From positions 38,817-102,816 of the forward strand of contig JAJDTP010000006.1 of the NCBI GenBank assembly GCA_022827095.1: 64,000 nucleotides of DNA, in the 5' to 3' direction. Position numbers and translations under genes: made by a program. Shown one piece after another: positions 1-10,109 of this stretch. This stretch comes from Dehalococcoidia bacterium (GTDB taxonomy: Bacteria > Chloroflexota > Dehalococcoidia > Lucifugimonadales > UBA3495). Position 1 is the first letter of the stretch, and each line of letters starts with the position of its first letter. The notes below the pieces were generated by a model. That model saw only the letters and a list, made by a program, of their open reading frames with translations, did not search any database and had not been told where the DNA came from.

Positions 1-352
1 CGCTGATGTAGTTTTTCACGGCCACGCAGGTATATCCGGTGTCCGCGATGTCGTCCACGATGAGCACATGCTGGCCGCCTAGATGGCTGGGATCTAAAGT
101 GCCGGTCAGCCTGACGTCGCCGGAGGATTGGGTGCCGCCGCCGTAGCTGCTGGCCCGCACGAATTCGAGGCGATGTACTTCGGCCTGCAAAACCCGCAAC
201 AGGTCCGCGGTGAAGATCGCCGCGCCCTTGAGGACGCACACGATTACCATGCCGGTGGTCGCGTAGTCGCGGTCGATTTCGCGGGCCAGCGTGGCAACGC
301 CGGCCCGAAGCTCGTCTTCGGGGATCAGGACGGCCAGGCCGTCACGTCGCAT
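1..352 (-). CDS. hpt: Hypoxanthine phosphoribosyltransferase (3' part missing at window edge)
   Basis: Purine salvage enzyme that joins hypoxanthine or guanine to PRPP. The visible 117 residues include the HPRT segments LKGAAIFTADLLR, SSYGGGTQSSG (the flexible catalytic loop) and VLIVDDIADTG, the PRPP-binding loop with its two acidic residues. The family is normally about 180 residues, so the C-terminal third lies outside the window to the left. The ATG at 352 is chosen because it gives a normal HPRT N-terminus (MRRDGLAVLIPEDEL). The gene follows gyrB on the same strand with 28 bases between the gyrB stop and this start, so they are probably co-transcribed. The family assignment is firm; the preferred base cannot be read from this part. 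Confidence 0.88.
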   Translation of the reverse strand, partial: MRRDGLAVLIPEDELRAGVATLAREIDRDYATTGMVIVCVLKGAAIFTADLLRVLQAEVHRLEFVRASSYGGGTQSSGDVRLTGTLDPSHLGGQHVLIVDDIADTGYTCVAVKNYIS

Positions 353-380
353 CGCGGTGGCCCCGGAACCGAAGGGTGGA

Positions 381-2426
<2,046 letters not shown>

Positions 2427-2471
2427 TTACTGTAACGCAGTACAACAATATCCAGTATGGACACCCTTAGC

Positions 2472-2501
2472 ATTATACCAAATCTGTCGTTCCTTTGCCA
2501 T
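2472..2501 (-). promoter_or_regulatory. Probable gyrB promoter (extended -10)
   Basis: On the minus strand TATAAT lies at 2477-2472, preceded by TGG (an extended -10, TGnTATAAT). A 4/6 match to the -35 (ATGGCA) is at 2501-2496, with an 18-base spacer. Transcription would start near 2465, leaving a leader of about 93 bases before gyrB. Confidence 0.65.
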
Positions 2502-2586
2502 GACGCAGACGTCAGCAATTCACGGATTTTAGGAAATCCGCCAAAGATTTTGGACGATTTCGGGGCGGGTTCGGACCGCTTTCGTA

Positions 2587-3045
2587 TCAGTCGGACAGTG
2601 CCTCGCCGCCTCCTTCGCCGGCGGGCGGATAGTACCAGTCTCCAGAGAGCAGGCTGGAGATCGCCAACCGCATGGGTTCGAACAGGGGTAGGGGCGGATC
2701 GCGCAACGGAAACCAACCGTATTCACAGAAGGAGCCGTCACCGGCCTGGGGAACGGGGTCCTGGTCGCCGATATCGCCCAGGAACTCCACGTCCACATAG
2801 TGACGGTCGTAAGCAACAATGTTGCTCAGGCAAAGCACGCGAAGCTCGCCCACCTCCACTCCCAACTCTTCGTGGGCCTCCCGGCGGGCGCACTGCTCCA
2901 GCGTTTCTCCGAACTCGAGATGGCCGCCCGCCGAGCCCCAGGTCGCCTCGCCGTGGGCTCCCTGCCGCTGCGCCAGGAAGACCTTGCCGCCCCTGACGAA
3001 TACCACTCCCACACCCACCAGCGGCCTGTCTGCCTGCGTACTCAC
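2587..3045 (-). CDS. NUDIX hydrolase, NUDT15/MutT-like
   Basis: Hydrolyses nucleoside diphosphates linked to another moiety, probably free (oxidised) NTPs. The NUDIX box is complete: GGHLEFGETLEQCARREAHEELG, with the Gly, the REAHEE glutamates and the final Gly in place. The sequence before it (VGVGVVFVRGGKVFLAQRQ and GEATWGSAGGHLEFGE) resembles the NUDT15 and nucleotide-triphosphate diphosphatase branch. The GTG at 3045 (VSTQADRP) is preferred over an upstream ATG at 3069, because a TATACT box lies only seven bases before the GTG. That would put the transcript start on the start codon (leaderless). 152 residues, normal size. Substrate unknown. Confidence 0.85.
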   Translation of the reverse strand: MSTQADRPLVGVGVVFVRGGKVFLAQRQGAHGEATWGSAGGHLEFGETLEQCARREAHEELGVEVGELRVLCLSNIVAYDRHYVDVEFLGDIGDQDPVPQAGDGSFCEYGWFPLRDPPLPLFEPMRLAISSLLSGDWYYPPAGEGGGEALSD

Positions 3046-3240
3046 GGCCTCAGTATAGCACGGGGTCAAGGACGCCCCAGCGTCGAGTACACCTGGGTTC
3101 CCACGCGTACCTTTTTGGTGATCGTCAGGAGGGAAGAGAGGTGGTGATCTCGTTGCTCACAAGCGTCCGATGTCCCGACCAGATTGCCACGCTATGCCCC
3201 TCAAGCGTACCCACTTTCAAAAATCAGCGGGACGTTTTAC

Positions 3241-3278
3241 CGGGATAAACAGGATGAACGGGATGGACAGGATGATTC
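3241..3278 (+). repeat. GGATAAACAGGATGAAC-type interspersed repeat, copy 1
   Basis: Near-tandem 9-base units on the pattern GGATnnACA (GGATAAACA, GGATGAACG, GGATGGACA, GGATGATT). Related copies are at 7972-8000, 13904-13924, 19098-19122 and, inverted, 20971-20993. All are intergenic. Confidence 0.7.
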
Positions 3279-3310
3279 CAGTTTGGGCTTGACCGGCGAC
3301 GGTCTCAACC

Positions 3311-3344
3311 CGGCACCCGCTCATCCGATATTGAGCGGGTGCCG
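3311..3344. repeat. Stable hairpin, 13-bp stem
   Basis: CGGCACCCGCTCA at 3311-3323 pairs perfectly with TGAGCGGGTGCCG at 3332-3344 across an 8-base loop. No T-run follows on either strand, so it is more likely a REP-like palindrome than a terminator. Confidence 0.6.
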
Positions 3345-3472
3345 CAGGTGACGAGATTGCCACCCCCGCATCAAGTGTGGGGTCGCTATAACGATTCGAG
3401 TGAAACTGGATACGCGTGAGGACAGCTACGGCGTTGACGCGGTTCGGGGCTACGCATAGACTGGTAGTGCTT

Positions 3473-4177
3473 ATGTCACGCATTTTTGACTTACACATCC
3501 ATACGACCAAAGGCAGCTCCGATTCCAGCCTGACGCCCGAAGAACTCATCCTGGAGGCAGAACGTCTGGGACTGCGTGGCTTGTGCATCACCGAACATTC
3601 CGGTCCATGGGACCGGCACGAATTCGCGGCCTTTGCCGCCCTGCACAACGTCGTGCTCATCCGCGCCATGGAAGCCGACACCGACATGGGTCACATCCTG
3701 GCTTTCGGCGTGGACCGGTACCAAAGTGGGTTCAACCGCGCGGAGGAGCTCAGCAAAGCGGCCCACGCCGTTGGCGGCTTCGTCGTGTCGGCGCACCCGT
3801 TCCGGGGTGTCCTGGGGCGACATCAGCGAACCCGCCCTCTACTCTATCCCGACCCCAAGGAGCCGATCCCGCAGGATGTCGACACTGCTATGACGCATCC
3901 GGTGTTCCAGTTGACGGACGCCATCGAGGTTGCCAACGGCGGCACGTCTGACGAGGAAAATCGCTTTGCGGCCGACGTCGCCCAACGGTTGAACCTGCCG
4001 GTGACCGGTGGCAGCGACGCTCACAGCCACCACGGGCTGGGCAAATTCGTGACCGAATTCCCCGACGAAATCTTTGACGAGGCCCAGTTTCTCGCGGCGC
4101 TGCATCGCCGGGACTTCCGCCCGTTGGAAGGGCTGAGGCAGGGATCCTTGCGGCCGTACCGCCTGCGCTCAACGTAG
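3473..4177 (+). CDS. PHP-domain metal-dependent phosphoesterase
   Basis: Predicted phosphoesterase of the PHP superfamily (YciV/RNase AM and TrpH-like proteins, polymerase PHP domains). The metal motifs are in order: FDLHIHTTKGSSDSS at residues 5-19 (HxH), CITEHSG near 39, MEADTDMGHILAFG near 64, VSAHPFRG near 103, and GGSDAHSHHGLG near 198 (D-x-H). 234 residues, typical of the stand-alone form. The ATG at 3473 begins exactly at the PHP fold; an upstream GTG frame would add an unrelated 19 residues. TTGACG at 3434 and TAGACT at 3457 with a 17-base spacer end only 10 bases before the ATG, so it may be leaderless. The next gene, dinG, starts 32 bases on. Substrate not determined. Confidence 0.87.
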   Translation: MSRIFDLHIHTTKGSSDSSLTPEELILEAERLGLRGLCITEHSGPWDRHEFAAFAALHNVVLIRAMEADTDMGHILAFGVDRYQSGFNRAEELSKAAHAVGGFVVSAHPFRGVLGRHQRTRPLLYPDPKEPIPQDVDTAMTHPVFQLTDAIEVANGGTSDEENRFAADVAQRLNLPVTGGSDAHSHHGLGKFVTEFPDEIFDEAQFLAALHRRDFRPLEGLRQGSLRPYRLRST

Positions 4178-4209
4178 GCTCGGTTTCGCGCCGAGAGCAG
4201 TTCATCGCG

Positions 4210-7053
4210 ATGACTCAGACGCTGTTGCCCAAAAGTGACATATTCGAGCGCGACTTCGTCTGCGTCGATCTGGAAACCACCGGGCTTCAAGCGCAATCCG
4301 ATGCCATTATCGAGATTGGAGCCGTCAAGTTCCGGGGTGGCGAGATCACCGAGCGATACCAGACCTTCGTGAATCCGGGTCGCCAGATCCCCACGTTCAT
4401 CCAGCAATTGACCTCCATCAGCCCCGCTCAAATAGAGCGAGCGCCACGGTTCCAGCAGGTGGCCGCGCAGTTCGCCGGTTTCGTGGGTGATCTGCCCATC
4501 GTGGGGCACAACATTGCCTTTGACCTGGGATTTCTGTCATCGCACGGTCTCCACCTGACCAACCGGAGTTACAACACCTGGGACTTGGCGTCGATATTCC
4601 TGCCCACGCTGCCCGAATACAACCTCAGCGCTCTCGCCCGGCATTTGGCCCTCGACCACAACCAGGCCCATCGCGCCGTGGCCGACGCGGAAACTACCGC
4701 GCTGGTTTTCCATGAGCTATTGAAACTGGGCGCTTCGTACCCGTCGGCGAAAGTCGCGTTTATCGCCCGCGCTGCCCGCGCCGCTAACGCCTCGGTTGCG
4801 GAACTGCTCGAGGCGATCGTGCCTCATGCCCCCGGCGCCAACGCCGCTCCCGGAAGCAACGGCGCTGTGGGACTGACCGGGTTGAACCTGGATAGCATTG
4901 CCAGGCGGATGTCGCATGATGCGGGCGACCAAACGGCCAGCGCCGTCCGGCGTGAGCTCACCGAGCAACAGGTCGAGGACCTTCTGGCGCCCCACGGCGT
5001 TTTCGCAAGCTCTTTCCCTGGGTTTGAAAACAGGCCCCAACAGGCCGAGATGCTCAAGGCGGTTACCCGCGCCATCTACCAGGGCCGGAAGCTGATCGTG
5101 GAAGGCGGCACTGGTATCGGCAAGAGCATCGCATATCTTCTCCCCGCGATTCTTTACTCCGCCACCCACGGACATCGGGTGGTGATTTCCACCAACACCA
5201 TCAGCCTGCAGGAACAGCTGATGGATAAGGACATTCCGGCGGTGATCTCCATCCTGGAAGAGGCCGGCGTCCTCGAACCAGGAGCGGTTCGCGCGGCTCA
5301 ACTCAAAGGTCGATCCAACTACGTGTGTCTGCGCCGGTGGACCAGCCTGGGCACATCGGACACTTTGTCCGAGGACGAGGCCCGGGTGCTGGGCAAAACC
5401 GCAGTCTGGCTGGACGATACCGTAGATGGCGACCGCACCGATCTCAACCTGAACTTCGGAGACCATCGAGCCTGGTTGCGGGTGTGCGCCGACAACCAGG
5501 GCGTGTGCCAGTCGTTCCGCGGCGGCGCGCCCTGCTTCCTGCGCCAGGCCCGCCAGCGAGCCGAAGCGGCCAACATCCTGGTGGTGAACCATGCCCTCCT
5601 GCTGGCGGACCTTGCCGTCGGTGGCACGGTGTTGCAGGACTACCAGCACCTCATAGTCGACGAAGCCCACCACCTGGAGGAAGAAGCAAGCCGGCAGTTG
5701 GGTTTTGAGATGGCCGAGGACGATCTAGCCCAGGAAATGGACGCCGTTTACCGCTTGTTCCGGCACCTGACCGGCATCGCCAACCAGTCGCCCTACGACG
5801 AAAACCTCGGACGCGCCCGGGACGCTCTAACCAACGCCACGGCCAGTTGCAACCAGGCCCTGCAGGCGTGGCAACAGCTGTGGGCGGCGATCACCAGCCT
5901 CTATCAATCACACACCCGCGGCGACAACGACCGTCAGCCGGTCTCCCTGGAGCCCTCGGTGCGGCAGAGCCGGGAATGGGGCGCCGCCGCCCTCGAATGG
6001 GAATCGTTCTCAACCTTTATGGCCGACGGCGTGAACCGCCTGAACGACGTCTGGAGGCTGGTGGACCAGGGGATATTCGATCTCTCTGACGACAGCCAGG
6101 GAAACGAACTGATCAGCGCGGTAGACATGGTCTCCGAGTTCAACGACCGTCTGTCATCCGTCTTCGGTCGTTATGATGAGGAACGGATCCAATGGATCGA
6201 CATGGTGCGGCGCAACATCACGCTGCACTCCACCCCGTTGTCGGTCGGCCCTATCCTGTCTGAGAAGCTGTTCCAACAGAAAGAGACGGTGGTTTTGACC
6301 AGCGCGACCCTGGCTACGGACAGCAACTTTGGTTTCCTGCGGCAACGCCTCGGCTTCCCCGACGACTGCGACGAACTGCTGGTCGACAGCCCGTTCAACT
6401 ACCGGCGCAATACCTTGCTCATGGTGCCCGATGACCTCCCCGATCCGCGTCGCGGCGCCGACCACGCCCGCGGGACGGCCCAGGTGATCCTCAACATGGC
6501 GCAGGCATTGGACGGACACGTCATGGCGCTGTTCACTTCCCACAGTGCGCTGCGAGACGCATCCTTCCACGTCCGTGGGCCCTTGCGCGCGTCGGGTATC
6601 AACGTTCTGGCCCAGGGGATCGACGGCACGCCGCGACAACTGGTTGACCGGCTGCACGCCGACCCGCGCGCCGTCCTGCTCGGCACCGCCAGTTTCTGGG
6701 AGGGTGTCGACATGGAATCGGGCATCCTGCGCGGGTTGCTGCTGTGCCGCCTGCCCTTCCCGGTTCCTACGGATCCCATCGTCAAGGCCCGGGGTAACTT
6801 GTTCAACAATCCGTTCAACGAATACCAGGTGCCGTCCGCCGTCCTCCGTTTCCGCCAGGGGTTCGGCCGGCTGATCCGCAACAAAGTGGATCGGGGCGCC
6901 GTAGTCATACTGGACCGCCGTATCCAAACGGCAAACTACGGTGACCGCTTCCTGAACGCGCTGCCCCCCTGCACGGTCGAAAGATCCAGCGTCAACACCG
7001 TCGGCGATCAGGCCGCCCGTTGGCTGCAACTCGACCGCCCTCGAACCGGCTAA
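4210..7053 (+). CDS. dinG: DnaQ-type exonuclease fused to DinG-family helicase
   Basis: A 3'-5' exonuclease joined to an XPD/DinG superfamily 2 helicase, the architecture of Bacillus DinG (about 930 residues; here 947). The exonuclease has VDLETTG near residue 19 (Exo I), GHNIAFDLGFL near 98 (Exo II) and HRAVADAETTA near 156 (Exo III), so the catalytic acids are present. The helicase has Walker A EGGTGIGKS near 298, DEAHH near 483, and the motif VI-like FRQGFGRLIRN near 887. Four cysteines (C373, C426, C433, C442) sit where the XPD-type iron-sulphur cluster is held. In Bacillus-type proteins this domain set acts as an exonuclease and the helicase part may be inactive, so activity here is open. 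It is followed by two DNA glycosylases, a DNA-maintenance neighbourhood. Confidence 0.92.
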   Translation: MTQTLLPKSDIFERDFVCVDLETTGLQAQSDAIIEIGAVKFRGGEITERYQTFVNPGRQIPTFIQQLTSISPAQIERAPRFQQVAAQFAGFVGDLPIVGHNIAFDLGFLSSHGLHLTNRSYNTWDLASIFLPTLPEYNLSALARHLALDHNQAHRAVADAETTALVFHELLKLGASYPSAKVAFIARAARAANASVAELLEAIVPHAPGANAAPGSNGAVGLTGLNLDSIARRMSHDAGDQTASAVRRELTEQQVEDLLAPHGVFASSFPGFENRPQQAEMLKAVTRAIYQGRKLIVEGGTGIGKSIAYLLPAILYSATHGHRVVISTNTISLQEQLMDKDIPAVISILEEAGVLEPGAVRAAQLKGRSNYVCLRRWTSLGTSDTLSEDEARVLGKTAVWLDDTVDGDRTDLNLNFGDHRAWLRVCADNQGVCQSFRGGAPCFLRQARQRAEAANILVVNHALLLADLAVGGTVLQDYQHLIVDEAHHLEEEASRQLGFEMAEDDLAQEMDAVYRLFRHLTGIANQSPYDENLGRARDALTNATASCNQALQAWQQLWAAITSLYQSHTRGDNDRQPVSLEPSVRQSREWGAAALEWESFSTFMADGVNRLNDVWRLVDQGIFDLSDDSQGNELISAVDMVSEFNDRLSSVFGRYDEERIQWIDMVRRNITLHSTPLSVGPILSEKLFQQKETVVLTSATLATDSNFGFLRQRLGFPDDCDELLVDSPFNYRRNTLLMVPDDLPDPRRGADHARGTAQVILNMAQALDGHVMALFTSHSALRDASFHVRGPLRASGINVLAQGIDGTPRQLVDRLHADPRAVLLGTASFWEGVDMESGILRGLLLCRLPFPVPTDPIVKARGNLFNNPFNEYQVPSAVLRFRQGFGRLIRNKVDRGAVVILDRRIQTANYGDRFLNALPPCTVERSSVNTVGDQAARWLQLDRPRTG

Positions 7054-7086
7054 CCAACGTTTCCGGGTGCGGGTCAAGGATTGGCG

Positions 7087-7962
7087 GTGCTGGAACAGAC
7101 GGGGCAACTGACGATAGACCAGCCCTTTGACCTGGCGGAGAGCCTCGAAAGCGGGCAGGCCCATCGCTGGAAGAATCTGGGGGAAGACTGGTATTCGGGC
7201 GTGTTGGGCCAGTGGCTCATTCACATCCGACAGACGGCAGGAGGAGTGGAATATAGCGCCGCCGGCTCTGGCGATGCCGTGGACCCGGGCGCGCTGTCGG
7301 ACTTGCTGCGGTCTTATTTCCGTCTCGACGACGACATCTGCGCCATATACGACGACATTTGCCGAGACCGGCGGGTCGCGGAAATGGTGGCCCGTTATCC
7401 GGGGCTGCGAATTTTGCGCCAGGATCCCTGGGAGTGCACGGTGGCGTTCATCTGCTCCGCCACGTCCAACATCCCTCGCATCCACCAGAACATGGAGGCC
7501 ATGGCGGACAGCCTGGGAAACCCGCTGGAACTGGACGGGGAAGTCCGGCACACTTTCGCGTCCGCCGAACAACTGGCCTCCGCCGGAGAAGGGTTTCTTC
7601 GAGAGTTGGGCCTGGGGTTCCGCGCTCCCTATGTAGTCGCGGCTGCGCAACGCGTCTGCGACGGTGAGCTGGACCTGGAGGAACTGATCCGCCTGCCCTA
7701 TCCGGAAACCAAGTCCAGGCTCATGGAGTGCTACGGCATCGGCGCCAAGATCGCCGACTGCATCGCGGTGTTCTCGTTGGAAAAGTTGCAGGCGTTTCCG
7801 GTGGACGTATGGGTGCGCCGTGCCTTGGCGGAATGGTATTTCCCCATGCAGAAAAAGCCGCCAGACCGAGCGATGGTGGAATGGGCGCAGGACCACTTCG
7901 GCCAATACGCGGGCTACTCCCAGCAGTACCTTTTCCACGGCCGCCGTCGGGAGGGGCGGTAG
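7087..7962 (+). CDS. OGG1-type 8-oxoguanine DNA glycosylase/AP lyase, copy 1
   Basis: Base-excision repair glycosylase that removes oxidised guanine. The N-terminal OGG domain (FDLAESLESGQAHRW, then FSGVL-like YSGVLGQ) is followed by the HhH-GPD domain. The hairpin is YGIGAKIADCIAVFSL with the catalytic lysine K221. The activating aspartate D240 lies in FPVDVWVRR, exactly 19 residues on, as in human OGG1 (K249/D268). GTG at 7087 is chosen because AAGGA sits seven bases upstream; a TTG at 7081 abuts that site. The same-strand neighbour at 8046 is a divergent paralogue, so the pair looks like an old duplication or a second acquisition. Confidence 0.88.
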   Translation: MLEQTGQLTIDQPFDLAESLESGQAHRWKNLGEDWYSGVLGQWLIHIRQTAGGVEYSAAGSGDAVDPGALSDLLRSYFRLDDDICAIYDDICRDRRVAEMVARYPGLRILRQDPWECTVAFICSATSNIPRIHQNMEAMADSLGNPLELDGEVRHTFASAEQLASAGEGFLRELGLGFRAPYVVAAAQRVCDGELDLEELIRLPYPETKSRLMECYGIGAKIADCIAVFSLEKLQAFPVDVWVRRALAEWYFPMQKKPPDRAMVEWAQDHFGQYAGYSQQYLFHGRRREGR

Positions 7963-7971
7963 AGAATGTAT

Positions 7972-8000
7972 TTACATGGATAAACAGGATGAACAGGATG
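7972..8000 (+). repeat. GGATAAACAGGATGAAC-type interspersed repeat, copy 2
   Basis: ATGGATAAACAGGATGAACA followed by GGATGTTG, lying in the 83-base gap between the two OGG paralogues. It is the cleanest copy of the family in this window. Confidence 0.75.
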
Positions 8001-8045
8001 TTGTGAAAGGCTGGATGCACGGCAGTCGGAGTTCGGAGGAACGTG

Positions 8046-9233
8046 ATGGCGCAGGAACTGGAAATTGAGCAGCCGTTTGACCTAGAACTCAGCCTGACAA
8101 TGGGGCAGGCGTTTCGCTGGCAGGAACTGACGCCGGATTTCTATGGTGACGGTCACAAGTGGTTCTCGGGTGTACTAGGCGAAAACCTGATCCACATCAG
8201 CCAAGTTGGTGGTCTCAACGGCCCGGTTAGGTATCGGATAGGCGGCCCGGACGGGGAACGATCTGCCACCGTCGCAGACAACGATATGCTGCGCTGCTAC
8301 TTCCGCGAGGATGACGACATCGCGGCCATATACGCCGACATCAGCAGCCAAGACGATCATATCGCTGAGTTGGTGCGAAAATATCCCGGGATGCGCGTGC
8401 TGAGGCAAGAACCTTGGGAATGTTTGGTGTCATACATCTGCTCAAGAAGTAACAAAATCCCAAACATCAAGCAGTGTGTGTCTGAGATTGCCACGCTGAG
8501 CCGTCAAACGATGAATCTGGGCGATGACGAACGACCTGCTTTCCCAACACCAGAACGGATATTGGAAGTCAAACTTGAGGCATTGATTGAGCTAGAGTTT
8601 GCAGGCAGGTTCAACCGTGACTTCCCATCGGTAATATTCGCCGCCGCACAGCGGGTTCATGATGGCCGGCTGGATTTTGACGAGATGAAATCATTGCCTT
8701 ATTCAGTAGCTAAACAGAGTTTGATGCAAGGAAAAAGGCAAGGTCGTAAAGTTCCCAACGGAATCGGTGCCAAAATTGCCGACTGTGTTGCGTTGATGTC
8801 GTTGGACAAATTGGCAGCGTTCCCGGTGGACACGCACATTAGAAAGCTAGTGAACGAGCGGTGGTTTGGCTGGGAAAAGCCTCCCTCCGACACTAGAATC
8901 TTGCGCTGGGCGCAAGACTGCTTTGGACTCAATGCAGGCTACGCTGGCCAGTTTATATTTTGTGACCGGTCACAGGTCGGGAATCGCACTGCATCCAGTA
9001 CATCACGGAGGGAGGTCCAAGATACGGTAAAGACCAGAAGCCGTAGTTTTGAAGATCACCGGGCTCGTCAGTGTCCATTTTGCGGTGCTCCACCGGGTAG
9101 CCATTGCAAAACTCCGGGAGGACATTACCTGCTCCAAGGACATAAAGATCGCCGTTCGCGAGCACGGAGAACAATCAGAAACGCACGCCGCCGCCGATCA
9201 CCCGGTAGTGCTGTACGTCGGCGGCTTCGATAA
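8046..9233 (+). CDS. OGG1-type DNA glycosylase, copy 2, with C-terminal zinc-knuckle extension
   Basis: Paralogue of the preceding gene: FDLELSLTMGQAFRW, WFSGVLGENLIHIS, then HhH-GPD with GIGAKIADCVALMSL (K243) and FPVDTHIRK (D262), catalytic spacing conserved. It differs in having a tail of about 80 residues that contains CPFCGAPPGSHCKTPGGHY with candidate ligands C343, C346, C354 and H366. This is the CPxCGAxPGxxCxTxxG zinc motif common in actinobacterial and phage proteins. It ends in a very basic segment (RRSRARRTIRNARRRRS), likely extra DNA binding. The ATG at 8046 has GGAGGA six bases before it. The gene is clearly more AT-rich at third positions than its neighbours, which suggests transfer. 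Its 3' end overlaps the convergent pduX by 59 bases. Confidence 0.85.
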   Translation: MAQELEIEQPFDLELSLTMGQAFRWQELTPDFYGDGHKWFSGVLGENLIHISQVGGLNGPVRYRIGGPDGERSATVADNDMLRCYFREDDDIAAIYADISSQDDHIAELVRKYPGMRVLRQEPWECLVSYICSRSNKIPNIKQCVSEIATLSRQTMNLGDDERPAFPTPERILEVKLEALIELEFAGRFNRDFPSVIFAAAQRVHDGRLDFDEMKSLPYSVAKQSLMQGKRQGRKVPNGIGAKIADCVALMSLDKLAAFPVDTHIRKLVNERWFGWEKPPSDTRILRWAQDCFGLNAGYAGQFIFCDRSQVGNRTASSTSRREVQDTVKTRSRSFEDHRARQCPFCGAPPGSHCKTPGGHYLLQGHKDRRSRARRTIRNARRRRSPGSAVRRRLR

Positions 9234-10080
9234 ATTCCTCCAGGGCCAGCCGGTACGCCGGCTTGCTCTGTCGTTTCCGCGCATCTAACAGGATACCGAC
9301 CACGGTTCCGCTGTGGGCCACATTGACGCCCACCGCGCCGATTTCAGCAGCGAAGTCTGACGCCTTTTGCACCCACGGGCCGGTGTCATCCGGCCGTCCT
9401 ACTTGCGCCGAGATGGTGGCGCCCCGGCCAACCAGCTCAGGATCGCAGCGGCGGATGCCTTCGCGCACCAACTCCAGGGCCTCGGTGGTGGCATCGGCGA
9501 CTGACCGCCAGTGCTCTTCACGATCGACCCGGTTGAACTCCAGCGTATCTACCTGACCGCCGCGGTCGATAACGATTACCTCCATTGGAGGAGGAGCGCC
9601 TAGAAGTTCGAGGACTCTGCCGCGACGATGATCGAACATGGCGATGCCGGGAAACATCACGCCGTCGGTCGGCTCTACCCCCAGCGCGATCTTTGCAATG
9701 GCATCCGGCGACAAATCGACACCCGCGGCCTTGCCTGTCGCGCACACCGCGGCCGTGATGTCCGCGCTGCTGCTGCCCATGCCTTTGCCCACCGGCATCG
9801 GGTTTGCCACCGTGACGTCGACAACGATGCCGGGCATTCCGAGGCAATGGCTGAGTCGGGCCAACGTGTCAGCCACGGCTTGGCGGGCTTTTGGCAGGTG
9901 GTCGATTCCTCGTATATGCTCGCCGGGCTGATCTGATCTGGAGACGGTGACCGTCGCTCGCGAGAATTGGTTGATCGGGCAGGTCACCAGGAAGTCTACG
10001 TCCCCGGTCATTCCCTGCACCAGTTCGCCGCAGGTTCCCGGCGCCAGCACCGAAGCCGTTCCCAACGTGTAGTCAGCCAT
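9175..10080 (-). CDS. pduX: GHMP kinase, L-threonine kinase PduX-like
   Basis: GHMP-family kinase predicted to phosphorylate L-threonine, giving the precursor of the aminopropanol arm of cobamides. APGTCGELVQG near residue 13 is the PduX signature. The ATP loop is PMPVGKGMGSSSADITAAV near residue 94, and the C-terminal GHMP motif is VNVAHSGTVVGILL near 254. 301 residues, a normal length. It is last in a minus-strand set after cobU (29-base gap) and cobQ, which supports the cobamide role over other GHMP kinases. Its 3' end overlaps the convergent glycosylase gene. Confidence 0.85.
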   Translation of the reverse strand: MADYTLGTASVLAPGTCGELVQGMTGDVDFLVTCPINQFSRATVTVSRSDQPGEHIRGIDHLPKARQAVADTLARLSHCLGMPGIVVDVTVANPMPVGKGMGSSSADITAAVCATGKAAGVDLSPDAIAKIALGVEPTDGVMFPGIAMFDHRRGRVLELLGAPPPMEVIVIDRGGQVDTLEFNRVDREEHWRSVADATTEALELVREGIRRCDPELVGRGATISAQVGRPDDTGPWVQKASDFAAEIGAVGVNVAHSGTVVGILLDARKRQSKPAYRLALEEFIEAADVQHYRVIGGGVRF

Positions 10081-10109
10081 TGCGTCGCCCTGCGCCGGCC
10101 CACCGCTGG

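Larger units (their letters stand above)
3070..3472. other. Intergenic region with repeats, no gene
   Basis: No convincing coding region. It holds two repeat structures listed separately (a GGAT-type tandem repeat at 3241-3278 and a 13-bp-stem hairpin at 3311-3344). Two short pieces, near 3171-3195 and 3353-3366, contain the words AGATTGCCACGCT and GAGATTGCCAC. They resemble a decayed version of the interspersed element seen complete at 37278-37383. Confidence 0.6.

Noticed and set aside
6154..7938. Long minus-strand open frame (594 codons)
   Set aside because: It is antisense to dinG and the first glycosylase, which have clear motifs; the translation has no recognisable domain. High-GC genes produce such shadow frames.
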